From Nostoc sp. FACHB-973 (GTDB lineage Bacteria > Cyanobacteriota > Cyanobacteriia > Cyanobacteriales > Nostocaceae), in assembly GCF_014698115.1 (NCBI RefSeq), contig NZ_JACJSJ010000008.1, forward strand, positions 62,001-126,000: a stretch of 64,000 nt of DNA, written 5' to 3'. Of this stretch, positions 1 through 8,260 are shown in pieces. A program made the position numbers and the translations under genes. Position 1 is the stretch's first letter. Each line of letters opens with the position of its first letter. Under the pieces are notes generated by a model. It worked only from the letters and a program-made list of their open reading frames with translations. It was not told where the DNA came from and made no database searches.

Positions 1-248
1 CGTTAGTACAGGTTGCTTGTAAAATTTTGAGCATAAGATTTACTGAAGATGGAAGTTAGCTTTTTTTCAATGTAACATTGAATGGGTAAACTTTGGGAAT
101 TGTTTCATTCTACAGCATACAAGTGCGTCCCATTAGTAGGAGAAAAATTGCGCGATCGCGTCTGATAAATTTATAATTTATCAAGGCATACAGTCAAATA
201 ATCTTTTAAAATTTAAAATATATTAGTCGATATCAGAGGCTAGATCAA

Positions 249-485
249 ATGAGCATTGAAGAAATTATTATAGATAAGCTAAGAATATTACCTCCTGATA
301 AGCAACAAGAGGCATTAGATTTTGTATAATTTTTACTTGCGAAAATGCAAAAGCAAGAGTTCTCTGCTCAAGAAATAAAGTCAGGGGTTTCAGCTTTGAC
401 TCTTGCTCAAGAATACGTTGGTTGTGTGGAAGCAGCGAGTGACTTATCTACTAATAAAGATTATATGAATGGCTCTGATTCGTGA
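249..485 (+). pseudogene. DUF2281-like antitoxin remnant with an internal stop
   Basis: Reading from the ATG at 249 gives MSIEEIIIDKLRILPPDKQ, then a Q-E-A-L-D-F-V stretch typical of the N-terminus of cyanobacterial DUF2281-type antitoxins. A TAA stop at 327-329 interrupts it, and the frame then stays open through F-L-L-A-K-M-Q to a TGA at 483-485. In relatives, including the intact antitoxin gene at 5616-5909 in this window, the word is D-F-V-E-F-L, so the TAA probably replaced a GAA glutamate codon by one base change. A 32-codon ORF starting at 469 in the +1 frame overlaps the 3' end and could be a truncated toxin start, but I do not recognise it. The family call is inferred from the short motif. 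Confidence 0.6.
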
Positions 486-549
486 TGAGATAATGTGTAT
501 TGCTTACCCTATAGACTGTGGTAAATATGTATTATTTTGTTGCAAATGT

Positions 550-1440
550 TTATACAAAAATTTTTAGTGGATGATTCATGTGTGTTGTTTGATCTAACAA
601 ATGCTCATGCTTTAGCTTCTGCATCTCTTCTGTAAGAGTTTTTTGGACTATTTTGACGATTAAAGCTTCCAAATCTGCTATTGTGAGATTACTTATAAGC
701 TGGTCTGATGTATGTTGTAAGTTTTCCATAGAAAATATTTCTGCATCCTGATGTATTTGTGTGAGTGATGATTTTTTCTCTACTTCAGAGTAATTTAATG
801 ATTCACTTGTAATCATATCTTCAGTTATTCTAGGATTTTTTTTATTCCAATTTGACACAATTTCAAAGTAACCTGCGGCATCTTCTAAACAATACTCAAA
901 CATATTTAATAAAATATCTATCCAACCGCTTTTTCGGAAAAAGACTTTTCTGGGATTCTTACGAAAATAACGACCGTCAATCTTTTTATTTACTTGAATT
1001 TCAAGGTGTTCAAATAAACCATTTAAACCTTGATAGCCATATAATTGTGAATATTTTCTAAAATCAAATAATTTTATTTCATCAACGTTTGAATGTATGG
1101 CTAGAGCTTTTGATCTATTTCTCAACGTTATCAGATCACTATCTTTTATATTGAAGCCAATAAATATTTTATTTTTAAATCTTTCAATATCTTTTATAAT
1201 TTCCTCAACAAGTTGATTTTCCTCAGATTCAAATTCTAAAAACTTAATTTTTATATATTGTTGCTTACTTGTTTTGAGAAGCCGAGTAATGGTGTATCCA
1301 TATATTTTTTGTACTGCTTTTCCCTTTACCTGTAAATAATCCGGCCAAAATTCTAAGTCAAGAAAAACCAAATCATAGATAGAACCATTAGAAAAGTTAT
1401 TGATAAATTGCCCATCAATCTTGACCTCTATCTTATACAT
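550..1440 (-). CDS. DEDDy-type 3'-5' exonuclease-like (RNase H fold) protein
   Basis: The 296-residue protein shows the spaced acidic motifs of DnaQ-like exonucleases. These are D-L-E-F at residues 28-31 (ExoI DxE), G-F-N-I-K-D at 95-100 (ExoII, N97 with D100 or D102), and Y-C-L-E-D at 183-187 (ExoIII, YxxxD, hence DEDDy type). L-F-D-F-R-K-Y around 124-130 resembles the extra Asp segment seen in YprB/RNase H-like proteins. A roughly 100-residue tail follows, ending in S-N-L-T-I-A-D-L-E-A-L-I, a short helical word recurrent in cyanobacterial accessory proteins. It should cut single-stranded nucleic acid ends if active. Base composition is AT-rich and it has no operon partner, which suggests an accessory gene. 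The fold call is fairly secure; substrate and pathway are unknown. Confidence 0.55.
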   Translation of the reverse strand: MYKIEVKIDGQFINNFSNGSIYDLVFLDLEFWPDYLQVKGKAVQKIYGYTITRLLKTSKQQYIKIKFLEFESEENQLVEEIIKDIERFKNKIFIGFNIKDSDLITLRNRSKALAIHSNVDEIKLFDFRKYSQLYGYQGLNGLFEHLEIQVNKKIDGRYFRKNPRKVFFRKSGWIDILLNMFEYCLEDAAGYFEIVSNWNKKNPRITEDMITSESLNYSEVEKKSSLTQIHQDAEIFSMENLQHTSDQLISNLTIADLEALIVKIVQKTLTEEMQKLKHEHLLDQTTHMNHPLKIFV

Positions 1441-1625
1441 AAAATACTTTGGGTATTATTTACATATTAAAAATATACAAAAAAATAATTACAATCAAAA
1501 CAGAATATACACGTATTGAACCGCTAATATATTTGCGTTTATGTACGTGCATATGCGGTTAGAAATTCAGACTTTTCTAGTTACAAAACCCTACTGAATG
1601 CACTAATACGATCGCACCTTTCCTC

Positions 1626-1690
1626 AACCCTCCACAGTCAACCCATTTAACGCCATATTTTCCATAAAAGTATCGCCCTTTGTCCTGGCT
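1626..1690 (-). pseudogene. Decayed copy of the transketolase 3' end
   Basis: On the minus strand this stretch translates as A-R-T-K-G-D-T-F followed by M-A-L-N-G-L-T-V-E-G and a stop. It aligns with the C-terminus of the transketolase-family gene just upstream (A-K-R-D-T-F, then M-G-F-N-G-L-T-A-E-A), with an internal deletion of about 14 codons. At nucleotide level the words AGTCAACCCATT and AAAAGTATCGC are shared with 2078-2150. It looks like a leftover of a tandem duplication of the gene tail. The 20-bp repeat array starts exactly where the similarity ends. Confidence 0.55.
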
Positions 1691-1848
1691 AAATCAAGTT
1701 TTGGACTCCTAAATCAAGTTTTGGATTTCTAAATCAAGTTTTGAACTTCTAAATCAAGTTTTGGACTCCTAAATCAGGTTTTGGATTTCTAAATCAAGTT
1801 TTGAACTTCTAAATCAAGTTTTGGACTCCTAAATCAGGTTTTAAACCC
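1689..1848. repeat. 20-bp tandem repeat, 8 units with a 60-bp higher-order period
   Basis: Eight head-to-tail copies of a 20-bp unit start at 1689, 1709, 1729, 1749, 1769, 1789, 1809 and 1829. The consensus is CTAAATCAAGTTTTGGACTC. The last six bases alternate GGACTC, GGATTT, GAACTT, giving a three-unit (60 bp) superperiod; the last unit is diverged. The array lies about 200 bp downstream of the transketolase stop codon. It has no open frame worth calling and contains no spacers, so it is not a CRISPR array. Confidence 0.95.
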
Positions 1849-2042
1849 AAAATAAGCAAAAAATTCTGATTAAAAAAAGAATTTCAGCTAATAGCACTGT
1901 ATTTCTCTTTCTCATGCACAAAAATTTCTCTTAAATAAAAAAACGCAAATATACGCATTCAACGCAACTTTTCAGCGTTTCTATACGTATATTCACGTTA
2001 AAATTAAAGACGATGCCTACGGCTGGCTACGCCTACGCAGTT

Positions 2043-4256
2043 TTAATGAACTAACGCGATCGCTCTTTTCGTCAACGCTTCAGCAGTCAACCCATTAAAC
2101 CCCATTAACTCACCAGCACTAGCCGTAGTTTCGCCACGTTTCCACGCAAAAGTATCGCGCTTGGCTGTACTCCGTAACAAAATTGGTTCCAGCATCGCCG
2201 CCGCACCACCTGTCACAGCAATTAACGCATCGCCATCAAATAATTCGGCAAATTTCGCATCATCTAAGAAACCGCCATCTGCTTCTGAACAAGTATCCCA
2301 AGCAGTATCATGAGGACGATATAAACGTCGGGGGTTAATCACAGAAACTATCTTGGCACCAATACCTTCATTTTCTAAGAAAGCAGCAGCTTCAAATACA
2401 GGTATTAATGTTAAATCCCCAATCACAGCAAATACAACTTGTTTATCACCAGGAACTTCATGCAATACCACCGCACCATCTTCTAACCCTTGACGAGTTT
2501 GTTCTAAAGTTGTGCGAATTGGTAACGGCGATTTACTTGCAGTAATCACAATTCCCTTATTTTTAGTTTGCAATGCCCAGTCATAACAAACTTGGATACT
2601 ATTAGCATCAGGCGGAAATAATGGGAAAACATTTCCATTTCGCATCAGTGAAGCAAAGTAAGCTTCAATTTCCGGACGTTGGTGAGTCCAACCGTTACGC
2701 CCTTGCTCTAATGCACCCGCTGTAAATAAAGTAATAGTCGAGGGAGTTTGACGCCGCAATTCTGCCATTGCTTGGGTGACAGTTTGCCAAATTGGTAATC
2801 CGTTGATGGCAAAAGATTCGTAAGAACACCACAAAGTTCTCGCACCCATTAAGGACAAACCAGCGGCTAAACCTGCACAAGCATCTTCACTCAAAGGTTC
2901 ATAAACTTGTCCATTTGGCGCTTGATTATATAAATCGTCGGTTGTGGGGTGGATAATTTTTAATGCTTGGTTAATGTTGGCAATTCCTGATGCTTCATTT
3001 CCGTCGGCGTTGGTGACGAGGAAATTCCGATCTTTATTTCCAATTATTCCTACCAATCGTCCCATCGCAGTTGTAGAAACTTTTGGTTCGCCGCCTACTG
3101 CATATTCTTCTAAAGGTAATTCGCCTAATTCTGGCAATGGTAATTCAAATTCTGTTACCACTGTTTTGGCTGCGGGGCCACCGCCTGCGCGTTCGGCATT
3201 TGTTCTGACTAATTGCCAAGCTTCAGGAGATAAAGCGCGAGTTTGCAATGCACTCACAATATGTGGTGCATCTAGCGTATCTTTAGGATAAAGGTTGTGA
3301 GATTTTGCACCCCGCGCGTGGACTCCTGCACCTTTAAGTTGTTTAATAATAAAAACAGTAAGCTTGCCACCAAGTGCCGATCGCGCTGCTTGATCTACAC
3401 CCGAAAGTACTGCTTGGGTAAACGCTAGACGCTTTTCAAAGGAAAACACAGTACTATCAACGTAATCACCTGGTTGGTTTTGATCGTCGAAATCCTTAGC
3501 ATCCACTAACACGACTTCAGCAAAACCATTACCTTGCCAATATGCTTGCATTTCTGGGTTGGTTTTGAGGGAAACCATGCTGTGGTGTTCTTGGCTATAA
3601 CCATTCCACACCAGTATCGGTAAAAAGTTAGTGACAGCAGGATAAGCAGTATGGAAATGAGCGATCGCACTTACAATATAAGGCTCACCCAATCCACCAT
3701 CGCCAACTGTAAAAGGGAATAATTTATCTTTGTGCAACAGTGCAGCCGCCATTGCAAAGTGTTGTCCTTGTCCCAAAGGCCCCGCAGGTGCGAGAATACC
3801 AGGTATATAACCAGAAAGGTGTCCTAAAAGTCCATGCTTTTCTCGAAAGCGATCGCGCAATTGTTGGACTGTAGAAATTCCCATGTCTTCTAAAGAGCGA
3901 TCCAAGAACATGGCACTATAAAATCCGGGGGCGTGGTGTCCGACTTCGGTGATAATGTTCTTGTATCCCAGCATGACAAGAGATGCATAAGCTTCTGCTT
4001 GGCTGGCGAATCCGCCGGGATGCCCAGAGGCTTTACTACCAGTAATTTGCAAAGTTAGATAGCGTAAGGCATCGGCAGCTAATAAAGTTTGATATACTGC
4101 TGCGGGATCTGTGGGAGATGCGATCGCTACATTGCCCGATTCTATCGCAGGTGTGGCACCATAAGTTTCAAAACCTGGTAGTGCTTCGCCAAAATATTGA
4201 ATACCTTCAGAAAAATTGGGAAGCGCTGAAGAAGCCTTTGGGGTGATTGCAGTCAT
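2043..4256 (-). CDS. Transketolase-family thiamine-diphosphate enzyme
   Basis: This 737-residue protein has the transketolase hallmarks: S-G-H-P-G-G at residues 77-82, G-P-L-G-Q-G at 159-164, and the ThDP/Mg motif GDG at 185-187 closing with Asn218 in V-W-N-G. A pyrimidine-binding domain follows (roughly 400-570, with E-Q-G-R-N-G-W-T-H-Q-R-P-E) and then a C-terminal transketolase domain. Transketolases move two-carbon ketol units between sugar phosphates in the Calvin and pentose phosphate cycles. The length suits transketolase (about 670) or short phosphoketolases (about 790). The sequence is divergent enough from classical Tkt that it is probably a paralogue rather than the main Calvin-cycle enzyme. 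The start M-T-A-I-T-P-K is the first ATG. It is probably monocistronic. Confidence 0.8.
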   Translation of the reverse strand: MTAITPKASSALPNFSEGIQYFGEALPGFETYGATPAIESGNVAIASPTDPAAVYQTLLAADALRYLTLQITGSKASGHPGGFASQAEAYASLVMLGYKNIITEVGHHAPGFYSAMFLDRSLEDMGISTVQQLRDRFREKHGLLGHLSGYIPGILAPAGPLGQGQHFAMAAALLHKDKLFPFTVGDGGLGEPYIVSAIAHFHTAYPAVTNFLPILVWNGYSQEHHSMVSLKTNPEMQAYWQGNGFAEVVLVDAKDFDDQNQPGDYVDSTVFSFEKRLAFTQAVLSGVDQAARSALGGKLTVFIIKQLKGAGVHARGAKSHNLYPKDTLDAPHIVSALQTRALSPEAWQLVRTNAERAGGGPAAKTVVTEFELPLPELGELPLEEYAVGGEPKVSTTAMGRLVGIIGNKDRNFLVTNADGNEASGIANINQALKIIHPTTDDLYNQAPNGQVYEPLSEDACAGLAAGLSLMGARTLWCSYESFAINGLPIWQTVTQAMAELRRQTPSTITLFTAGALEQGRNGWTHQRPEIEAYFASLMRNGNVFPLFPPDANSIQVCYDWALQTKNKGIVITASKSPLPIRTTLEQTRQGLEDGAVVLHEVPGDKQVVFAVIGDLTLIPVFEAAAFLENEGIGAKIVSVINPRRLYRPHDTAWDTCSEADGGFLDDAKFAELFDGDALIAVTGGAAAMLEPILLRSTAKRDTFAWKRGETTASAGELMGFNGLTAEALTKRAIALVH

Positions 4257-4599
4257 GCTGAGTACCTTGTGACGATGAAATGAAACTGTAGATGCTCTTT
4301 GAATTCAACAAAAATTCTACATCTTTGATGTTGTAACAGTTTATTGCTTTTTTGCAACGTCAAGATAAGTAGTTTAAATGGTTCGCCAACTAAAAATTTC
4401 GTTAGTTTAGGTAGTAAAAATATCTTTAAACAGCAAAAAAATTTTATCAAGTTACCAAATGGCTCCCAAATCCCAGCAGTTTTGCAGGTATAGCAACAGC
4501 CAAGGTGGTTAGGACATCAACAGATGATAAAACTTAGACACAAAACGACTTATCACCCAGTCACCAGTCCCCAGTCACCAGTCCCTTGCCATAAAACAT
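4257..4599. other. Intergenic spacer upstream of the transketolase gene
   Basis: This is AT-rich and should hold the transketolase promoter. Near its left-distal end (about 4559-4588) a few heptamer-like CCCAGTCACCAGT units occur, part of the short tandem repeats found in cyanobacterial spacers. No convincing gene was seen; a 65-codon minus-strand frame here has no credible protein character. Confidence 0.5.
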
Positions 4600-4625
4600 A
4601 AAAAAGCACGCCATTGAGGAGTGCT
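4600..4625 (-). terminator. Intrinsic terminator after the small minus-strand gene
   Basis: On the minus strand AGCACTCC pairs with GGCGTGCT (one mismatch) across a TCAAT loop and is followed by a run of six T. It lies about 27 bp downstream of the stop codon at 4652, which supports the small gene being real. Confidence 0.55.
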
Positions 4626-4651
4626 GTGATGGGATGCCATGAATCGAGAGA

Positions 4652-4807
4652 TTACCTACCGAGTAGCGCTATTACCTGTTCAAGTTTCATTTTCGCCATA
4701 TGCCAAGCTAGTAACTCTTCCTGCTTGTATCTATCTGGGTAACGCATTCTCCTACCTTCCAGGGTAATTCTAATCAGCGCTATTTGTTCTGCGGTTGGAG
4801 AATTCAT
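4652..4807 (-). CDS. Small hypothetical protein
   Basis: About 51 residues if started at M-N-S-P-T-A-E-Q. The frame stays open upstream to an ATG at 4879 and a TTG at 4897, and no start has a clear ribosome binding site. The product is charged and helical (L-E-G-R-R-M-R-Y-P-D-R-Y-K-Q-E-E-L), with no membrane segment. I do not recognise a family. Support comes from its compact protein-like composition and from a terminator-like hairpin just past the stop codon. Confidence 0.4.
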   Translation of the reverse strand: MNSPTAEQIALIRITLEGRRMRYPDRYKQEELLAWHMAKMKLEQVIALLGR

Positions 4808-4965
4808 CTCATCTGTCGCTGAACCAAACACCTGAATAGAAACAAGTGTTGGTGACTTTAATCCTCTGCCTTCCTCCATCTGGTTTACGGCTATCAACGC
4901 AAAGGAAAGCAGGGAAGTGATGTAGCTAGTTTTGTAAGCTGCACTCCCTGTAGGGCGAGTAATAC

Positions 4966-5148
4966 TCTAAGAGGATGTTTGAAAAGTCAGGATTGATGTA
5001 TCAAATATTCTTTTACCCCACCCTAACCCTCCCCTTATAAAGGGGAGGGAACCGGATTTTCTTATTTCCCCCCTTTATAAGGGGGGATTAAGGGGGGTAA
5101 TAATTCGATTAAAATCACAACATACCACTTTTCAAACAACCTCTAAGA
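4966..5148. mobile_element. MITE-like element with 22-bp terminal inverted repeats
   Basis: The left end TCTAAGAGGATGTTTGAAAAGT (4966-4987) and right end (5127-5148) are inverted repeats matching at 20 of 22 positions. The interior holds two palindromic blocks (CCCTCCCC-TTATAAA-GGGGAGGG, and CCCCCC-TTTATAA-GGGGGG) and no ORF. Further ends of the same family lie at 49665, 50185 and 50796. A non-autonomous, transposase-mobilised origin is inferred. Confidence 0.75.
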
Positions 5149-5151
5149 ACG

Positions 5152-5183
5152 ACAAAAATGCCCTCTTTAACAAGAGGGCATTG
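5152..5183 (-). terminator. Intrinsic terminator of the toxin-antitoxin operon
   Basis: On the minus strand AATGCCCTCTT and AAGAGGGCATT form a perfect 11-bp stem with a GTTA loop, followed by TTTG. It lies about 60 bp after the MazF-type stop codon at 5245 and immediately beside the MITE right end. Confidence 0.7.
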
Positions 5184-5244
5184 TTATTGCTAAATCAAGC
5201 TTTGCGTTATTCAGGGTGTCAGCTATATGCAAGGAAAGATAAAA

Positions 5245-5619
5245 TCAAGGACTAATCATACGCTGAAGCCCAATCAAAATAGGTTGATATTCATCAGGTG
5301 TCAAACTCCCGCGATAATCGACAATGCGGCTAACGTCGATAACCCTGATTTGATCTAATAAAATAATAGATGGTGAACTTAATCCAGCAACTCCAGGTGC
5401 AAAACGCGGGTATAAATCTGGCGAAGTAAGTGCCCATGTTTGTCCTTTATCAGTTGTAATGGGAATTACAATTATTAAGGAAAAACGTGGTATTCCTAAA
5501 CGATTTGGGAAGCCTACAACAATTGCAGGTCTATAACCTTCTTGTTCGCGCCCTTGAGGATTTTGTTGAGGAAAACGTGCTGTTACAATGTCCCCAAACT
5601 GTAAAGAACGATTTGTCAT
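5245..5619 (-). CDS. MazF/PemK-family endoribonuclease toxin
   Basis: The 124-residue protein has the PemK/MazF pattern: an N-terminal G-D-I-V-T-A-R-F-P strand, E-G-Y-R-P-A-I-V-V (the R-P-A/V-V-V core), V-I-P-I-T-T, and a later L-L-D-Q-I-R-V-I-D segment (D-Q-I/V-R). MazF toxins cut mRNA, often at short sequence motifs, and are neutralised by a co-expressed antitoxin. The start overlaps the stop of the upstream antitoxin gene by 4 bp (ATGA), as expected for a translationally coupled type II pair. The family call is strong; cleavage specificity cannot be read from sequence. Confidence 0.85.
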   Translation of the reverse strand: MTNRSLQFGDIVTARFPQQNPQGREQEGYRPAIVVGFPNRLGIPRFSLIIVIPITTDKGQTWALTSPDLYPRFAPGVAGLSSPSIILLDQIRVIDVSRIVDYRGSLTPDEYQPILIGLQRMISP

Positions 5620-5909
5620 TGCTCAACAATTACTACTCCCATTTCAGGAACATACTTAACAGGTAAACCCTTTTCGAGTTCGCCCGGTTGCCAATCATAA
5701 GGTTCATAGCTACCCAAATTTGATAAGTCCGTCTCTAGCCATCCCATATCAGATTCTTCATCTAATTCTTCGCTGACTACAGATAACTGCGATTCTTGAC
5801 AATTATCTTTTCGCCACTCTAAAAACTCAACAAAATCTAGAACTTGCTGCTGTGCATTTTCTGTAAGGCGTTCTAGTTTTTCTAAAATCTTGGCTTGGAG
5901 AAAGTTCAT
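5616..5909 (-). CDS. DUF2281-like antitoxin partner of the MazF toxin
   Basis: This 97-residue acidic protein begins M-N-F-L-Q-A-K-I-L-E-K-L-E and contains Q-Q-V-L-D-F-V-E-F-L-E-W, the signature N-terminal helix of DUF2281-type cyanobacterial antitoxins. An acidic linker and a C-terminal K-Y-V-P-E-M-G-V-V-I-V-E-Q follow. It directly precedes and overlaps the toxin gene by 4 bp. Like other antitoxins it probably binds the toxin and the operon promoter. The dead relative at 249-485 has a stop codon at the position equivalent to Glu in D-F-V-E-F-L. Confidence 0.75.
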   Translation of the reverse strand: MNFLQAKILEKLERLTENAQQQVLDFVEFLEWRKDNCQESQLSVVSEELDEESDMGWLETDLSNLGSYEPYDWQPGELEKGLPVKYVPEMGVVIVEQ

Positions 5910-5972
5910 TTTGATTCTTCTAGTTTTGCTTAAGTCCTAATCTAATCATAGTAGACTATGGATTTTTCACGC

Positions 5973-7196
5973 TTATTTAATGTTTAAAAATGAAAATTTG
6001 CCCTTAACGCCGTTTGGCTCCATCTTCAATTGTGCAACATAAAACTGTTTTTGAATCACATCGCCTGTGGGTGTAAAAGCAATTTCACCCAGAGGAGTTT
6101 GATATGTTCCTTTTAATAACTCTTGATTCAATTCTGTTCGCAATTGTGCCAGTGTTAAGTTACTAATTTTGCTTTTTTTATCCAAAGATTGGAGAGCTTC
6201 GACATACACCTGCATCGCTGCAAAAGCTTGAGCGCTGACTTGGGGTGGTTCTCTTTGATATTGTTCAACGTAGGCTTTGCGAAATGCCTTATTAATTTCA
6301 CTAGGATATACAGGACTATAAGCTTGAGCAACAATCACGCCTTCACAAAGCGCTCTACACACAGAAAATATATGCGATGTGTTAAAACCATTCCCACCAA
6401 TAATTAATCCTTTATAACCAAGTTCTCGTAGTTGTTTAACTAAATTACCTCCATCTACAGCTAACCCGGATATAATCACTAAATCTGGTTTTAAATTAAT
6501 AGCGTCACTGGCTTGAGCTTGAAAATCTGTATCTGTAGTTTGAAATTTTTGGACAGTGACTAAATTCAATCCTAAATCTTTAACTGTGTTCTGAAAAATT
6601 TCCGTTTCTGATTTATTGAAAGCATCGTTTTGAGCGTAGAATACAGCTACTGTTTTGATTTGAGGATTTTGTTGGAGTGCAGCTTTCACAGAATAAGGAG
6701 CAACTACAGCAACAGATGAAGAAACACGAGCAATATAATCACCGATTTCGGGAATGTTTCTAGCAGTATTTGATGCTCCAATCACTGGAACTCGATTGCG
6801 ATTTGCTATGGGGTCGGCGCTAAAAGCTTGTTGTGATAGCGTAGGGCCAATTATACCAACGACTTTATCTTGATTAATTAAACTTTTAAAAGCATTAATG
6901 GCTCCAGCTTCATCGCCACCAGTATCTTGAAATACTAACTTAATTGGTCTACCATTAATACCTCCTTTGCCATTAAAGTACTTTTCGGCAATTTTTACTC
7001 CATCAGTTCCCTCTTGACCAAGTAATGCCACATTGCTTGTTTGGGCAAAAGCGATTCCAATGGGAATAATATTAGATGTATTTGTTGCTGGATTATTTGC
7101 AGAATTGGGATTAGGATTGCCACTTTTGCCACAGGCTATGAGTAGTATTGAGCATATAAATAAGAATGCAGTTTGACGAGCGATCGCATTTTTCAT
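5973..7196 (-). CDS. ABC-transporter solute-binding lipoprotein (LivJ/amide type)
   Basis: The 407-residue protein starts with a lipoprotein signal: basic N-terminus, hydrophobic core and lipobox L-I-A-C, so Cys22 should carry the lipid. A low-complexity N/P/S linker precedes a type I periplasmic binding domain (I-G-I-A-F-A-Q-T near 47, G-G-I-N-G-R-P-I-K-L-V near 98, V-G-I-I-G-P near 130, V-I-S-G-L-A-V-D-G-G near 240). The family binds branched-chain amino acids, amides or urea for import. No permease or ATPase gene is adjacent, so the ligand is unknown and this may be an orphan receptor. Confidence 0.8.
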   Translation of the reverse strand: MKNAIARQTAFLFICSILLIACGKSGNPNPNSANNPATNTSNIIPIGIAFAQTSNVALLGQEGTDGVKIAEKYFNGKGGINGRPIKLVFQDTGGDEAGAINAFKSLINQDKVVGIIGPTLSQQAFSADPIANRNRVPVIGASNTARNIPEIGDYIARVSSSVAVVAPYSVKAALQQNPQIKTVAVFYAQNDAFNKSETEIFQNTVKDLGLNLVTVQKFQTTDTDFQAQASDAINLKPDLVIISGLAVDGGNLVKQLRELGYKGLIIGGNGFNTSHIFSVCRALCEGVIVAQAYSPVYPSEINKAFRKAYVEQYQREPPQVSAQAFAAMQVYVEALQSLDKKSKISNLTLAQLRTELNQELLKGTYQTPLGEIAFTPTGDVIQKQFYVAQLKMEPNGVKGKFSFLNIK

Positions 7197-7244
7197 AAAC
7201 TTCTAACTCTTACCTCTTTTCCAGTTAATTTATCAATACCGTAG

Positions 7245-7273
7245 GGTGCGTTATGGCTTTAGCCTAACGCACC
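7245..7273. repeat. Short inverted repeat (REP-like hairpin)
   Basis: GGTGCGTTA (7245-7253) pairs with TAACGCACC (7265-7273) around an 11-nt loop. It lies about 30 bp upstream of the lipoprotein start within the spacer 7197-7410. The sequence is typical of dispersed cyanobacterial intergenic hairpins and lacks a T-tract. Confidence 0.65.
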
Positions 7274-7410
7274 ATATTACATCATATTTCAAGCAAAGTG
7301 AAGTACACTATTTAGAACTCAAAAGTAGATAAATAGCCTATTCTAATTCTGAATTCTGTTAGCGTAGCGGGGCGTAGCCCATTCTGAATTCTGCATTTTC
7401 CTGTATTTGT

Positions 7411-8148
7411 TTACTTCTTATTCCAGAGAGCAATAAATTCTTTATAGATTGCTGGAGTTATCTGACTTTGTAAGTAATCGAATGCATCACGCTGGTTGAG
7501 ATTGTTACCATCAAAATAAGTGAATACATTTGTCAGCTTCACAATTTCAGGATTTTGATCGTTTGTCCCTCTCCATTTGTTAGTAACTTTGTGTAAAATA
7601 TCCTTGGGGAGATTTTTTTGTAAGTTATTTAGTGCTGCAATATAAGAAGGATTTTGAGGATTCTTTTTGAATTGCAAATACAAATCTATCAGCTTGAGTT
7701 GAGTCTCAGGCTGAGGCTTAGGGGGTGTCAGAGTCGGTTGCTGTAGAATTTGACGCTGTTCAACATTGGCAATACCATTTTCAGTTAAACCTAGAGATTT
7801 CTGAAATTTTCTCACAGCTTTATAAGTGGCTGGCCCATAAAAAGGCTGATCTGAAGGAATTTCTGCATTGGTTGCAAAACCGTGAAACTTCAATCTATTC
7901 TGAAGCCCTTTGATTGTATCTTCCATTATTTCTCTAGTCTGGGAATCAGCGTTACCATTAACTGCAAGTTTTTGTGAGTACTGTTTTTGAAACTTTTTAA
8001 TAGCTTCCTCGGTAGCATCGTCTGTCAAGGGGTTGTTATTCCGTTTCCAAGGAGCAAATTGAGGATCGGGGTTAGGATCAATCTCAGGGGCTAAATATCC
8101 CAGCCCGATTAAGATATGACGGATGGCTTGAGGACTATAAACGGCCAT
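7411..8148 (-). CDS. Peptidoglycan-binding-domain protein
   Basis: About 245 residues from the ATG at 8148, which has an AAGGA motif 10 nt upstream; an earlier TTG at 8178 is less likely. There are two copies of a PG_binding_1-like helical motif: I-R-H-I-L-I-G-L-G-Y-L then D-A-T-E-E-A-I-K-K-F-Q, and L-Q-N-R-L-K-F-H-G-F then Y-G-P-A-T-Y-K-A-V-R-K-F-Q. A Pro-rich linker and a C-terminal helical region of unknown family follow. No signal peptide or catalytic wall-hydrolase domain is visible, so a structural or cytoplasmic role is possible despite the domain name. Confidence 0.7.
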   Translation of the reverse strand: MAVYSPQAIRHILIGLGYLAPEIDPNPDPQFAPWKRNNNPLTDDATEEAIKKFQKQYSQKLAVNGNADSQTREIMEDTIKGLQNRLKFHGFATNAEIPSDQPFYGPATYKAVRKFQKSLGLTENGIANVEQRQILQQPTLTPPKPQPETQLKLIDLYLQFKKNPQNPSYIAALNNLQKNLPKDILHKVTNKWRGTNDQNPEIVKLTNVFTYFDGNNLNQRDAFDYLQSQITPAIYKEFIALWNKK

Positions 8149-8207
8149 ACTTTTTGGTTCCTTTACTACTAAATTCAAGTTTATGTATTGTATTTTACAA
8201 AAAAAAT

Positions 8208-8233
8208 TAGGGGTGCATAGCTATACACCCCTA
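8208..8233. repeat. 26-bp palindrome of the TAGGGGYGCATAG family
   Basis: Two 13-bp arms, TAGGGGTGCATAG and CTATACACCCCTA, are joined with no loop and one mismatch. It sits between two minus-strand genes. Close relatives occur at 9848, 34366 and 57684. Confidence 0.85.
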
Positions 8234-8260
8234 CGAATTGCTTAAAACAATATAATAATA

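Noticed and set aside
1689..1848. CRISPR array
   Set aside because: The units are contiguous with no spacers, so it is a simple tandem repeat.
4253..4450. 65-codon frame upstream of the transketolase gene
   Set aside because: It has atypical composition and overlaps the gene start and promoter area, with no ribosome binding site.
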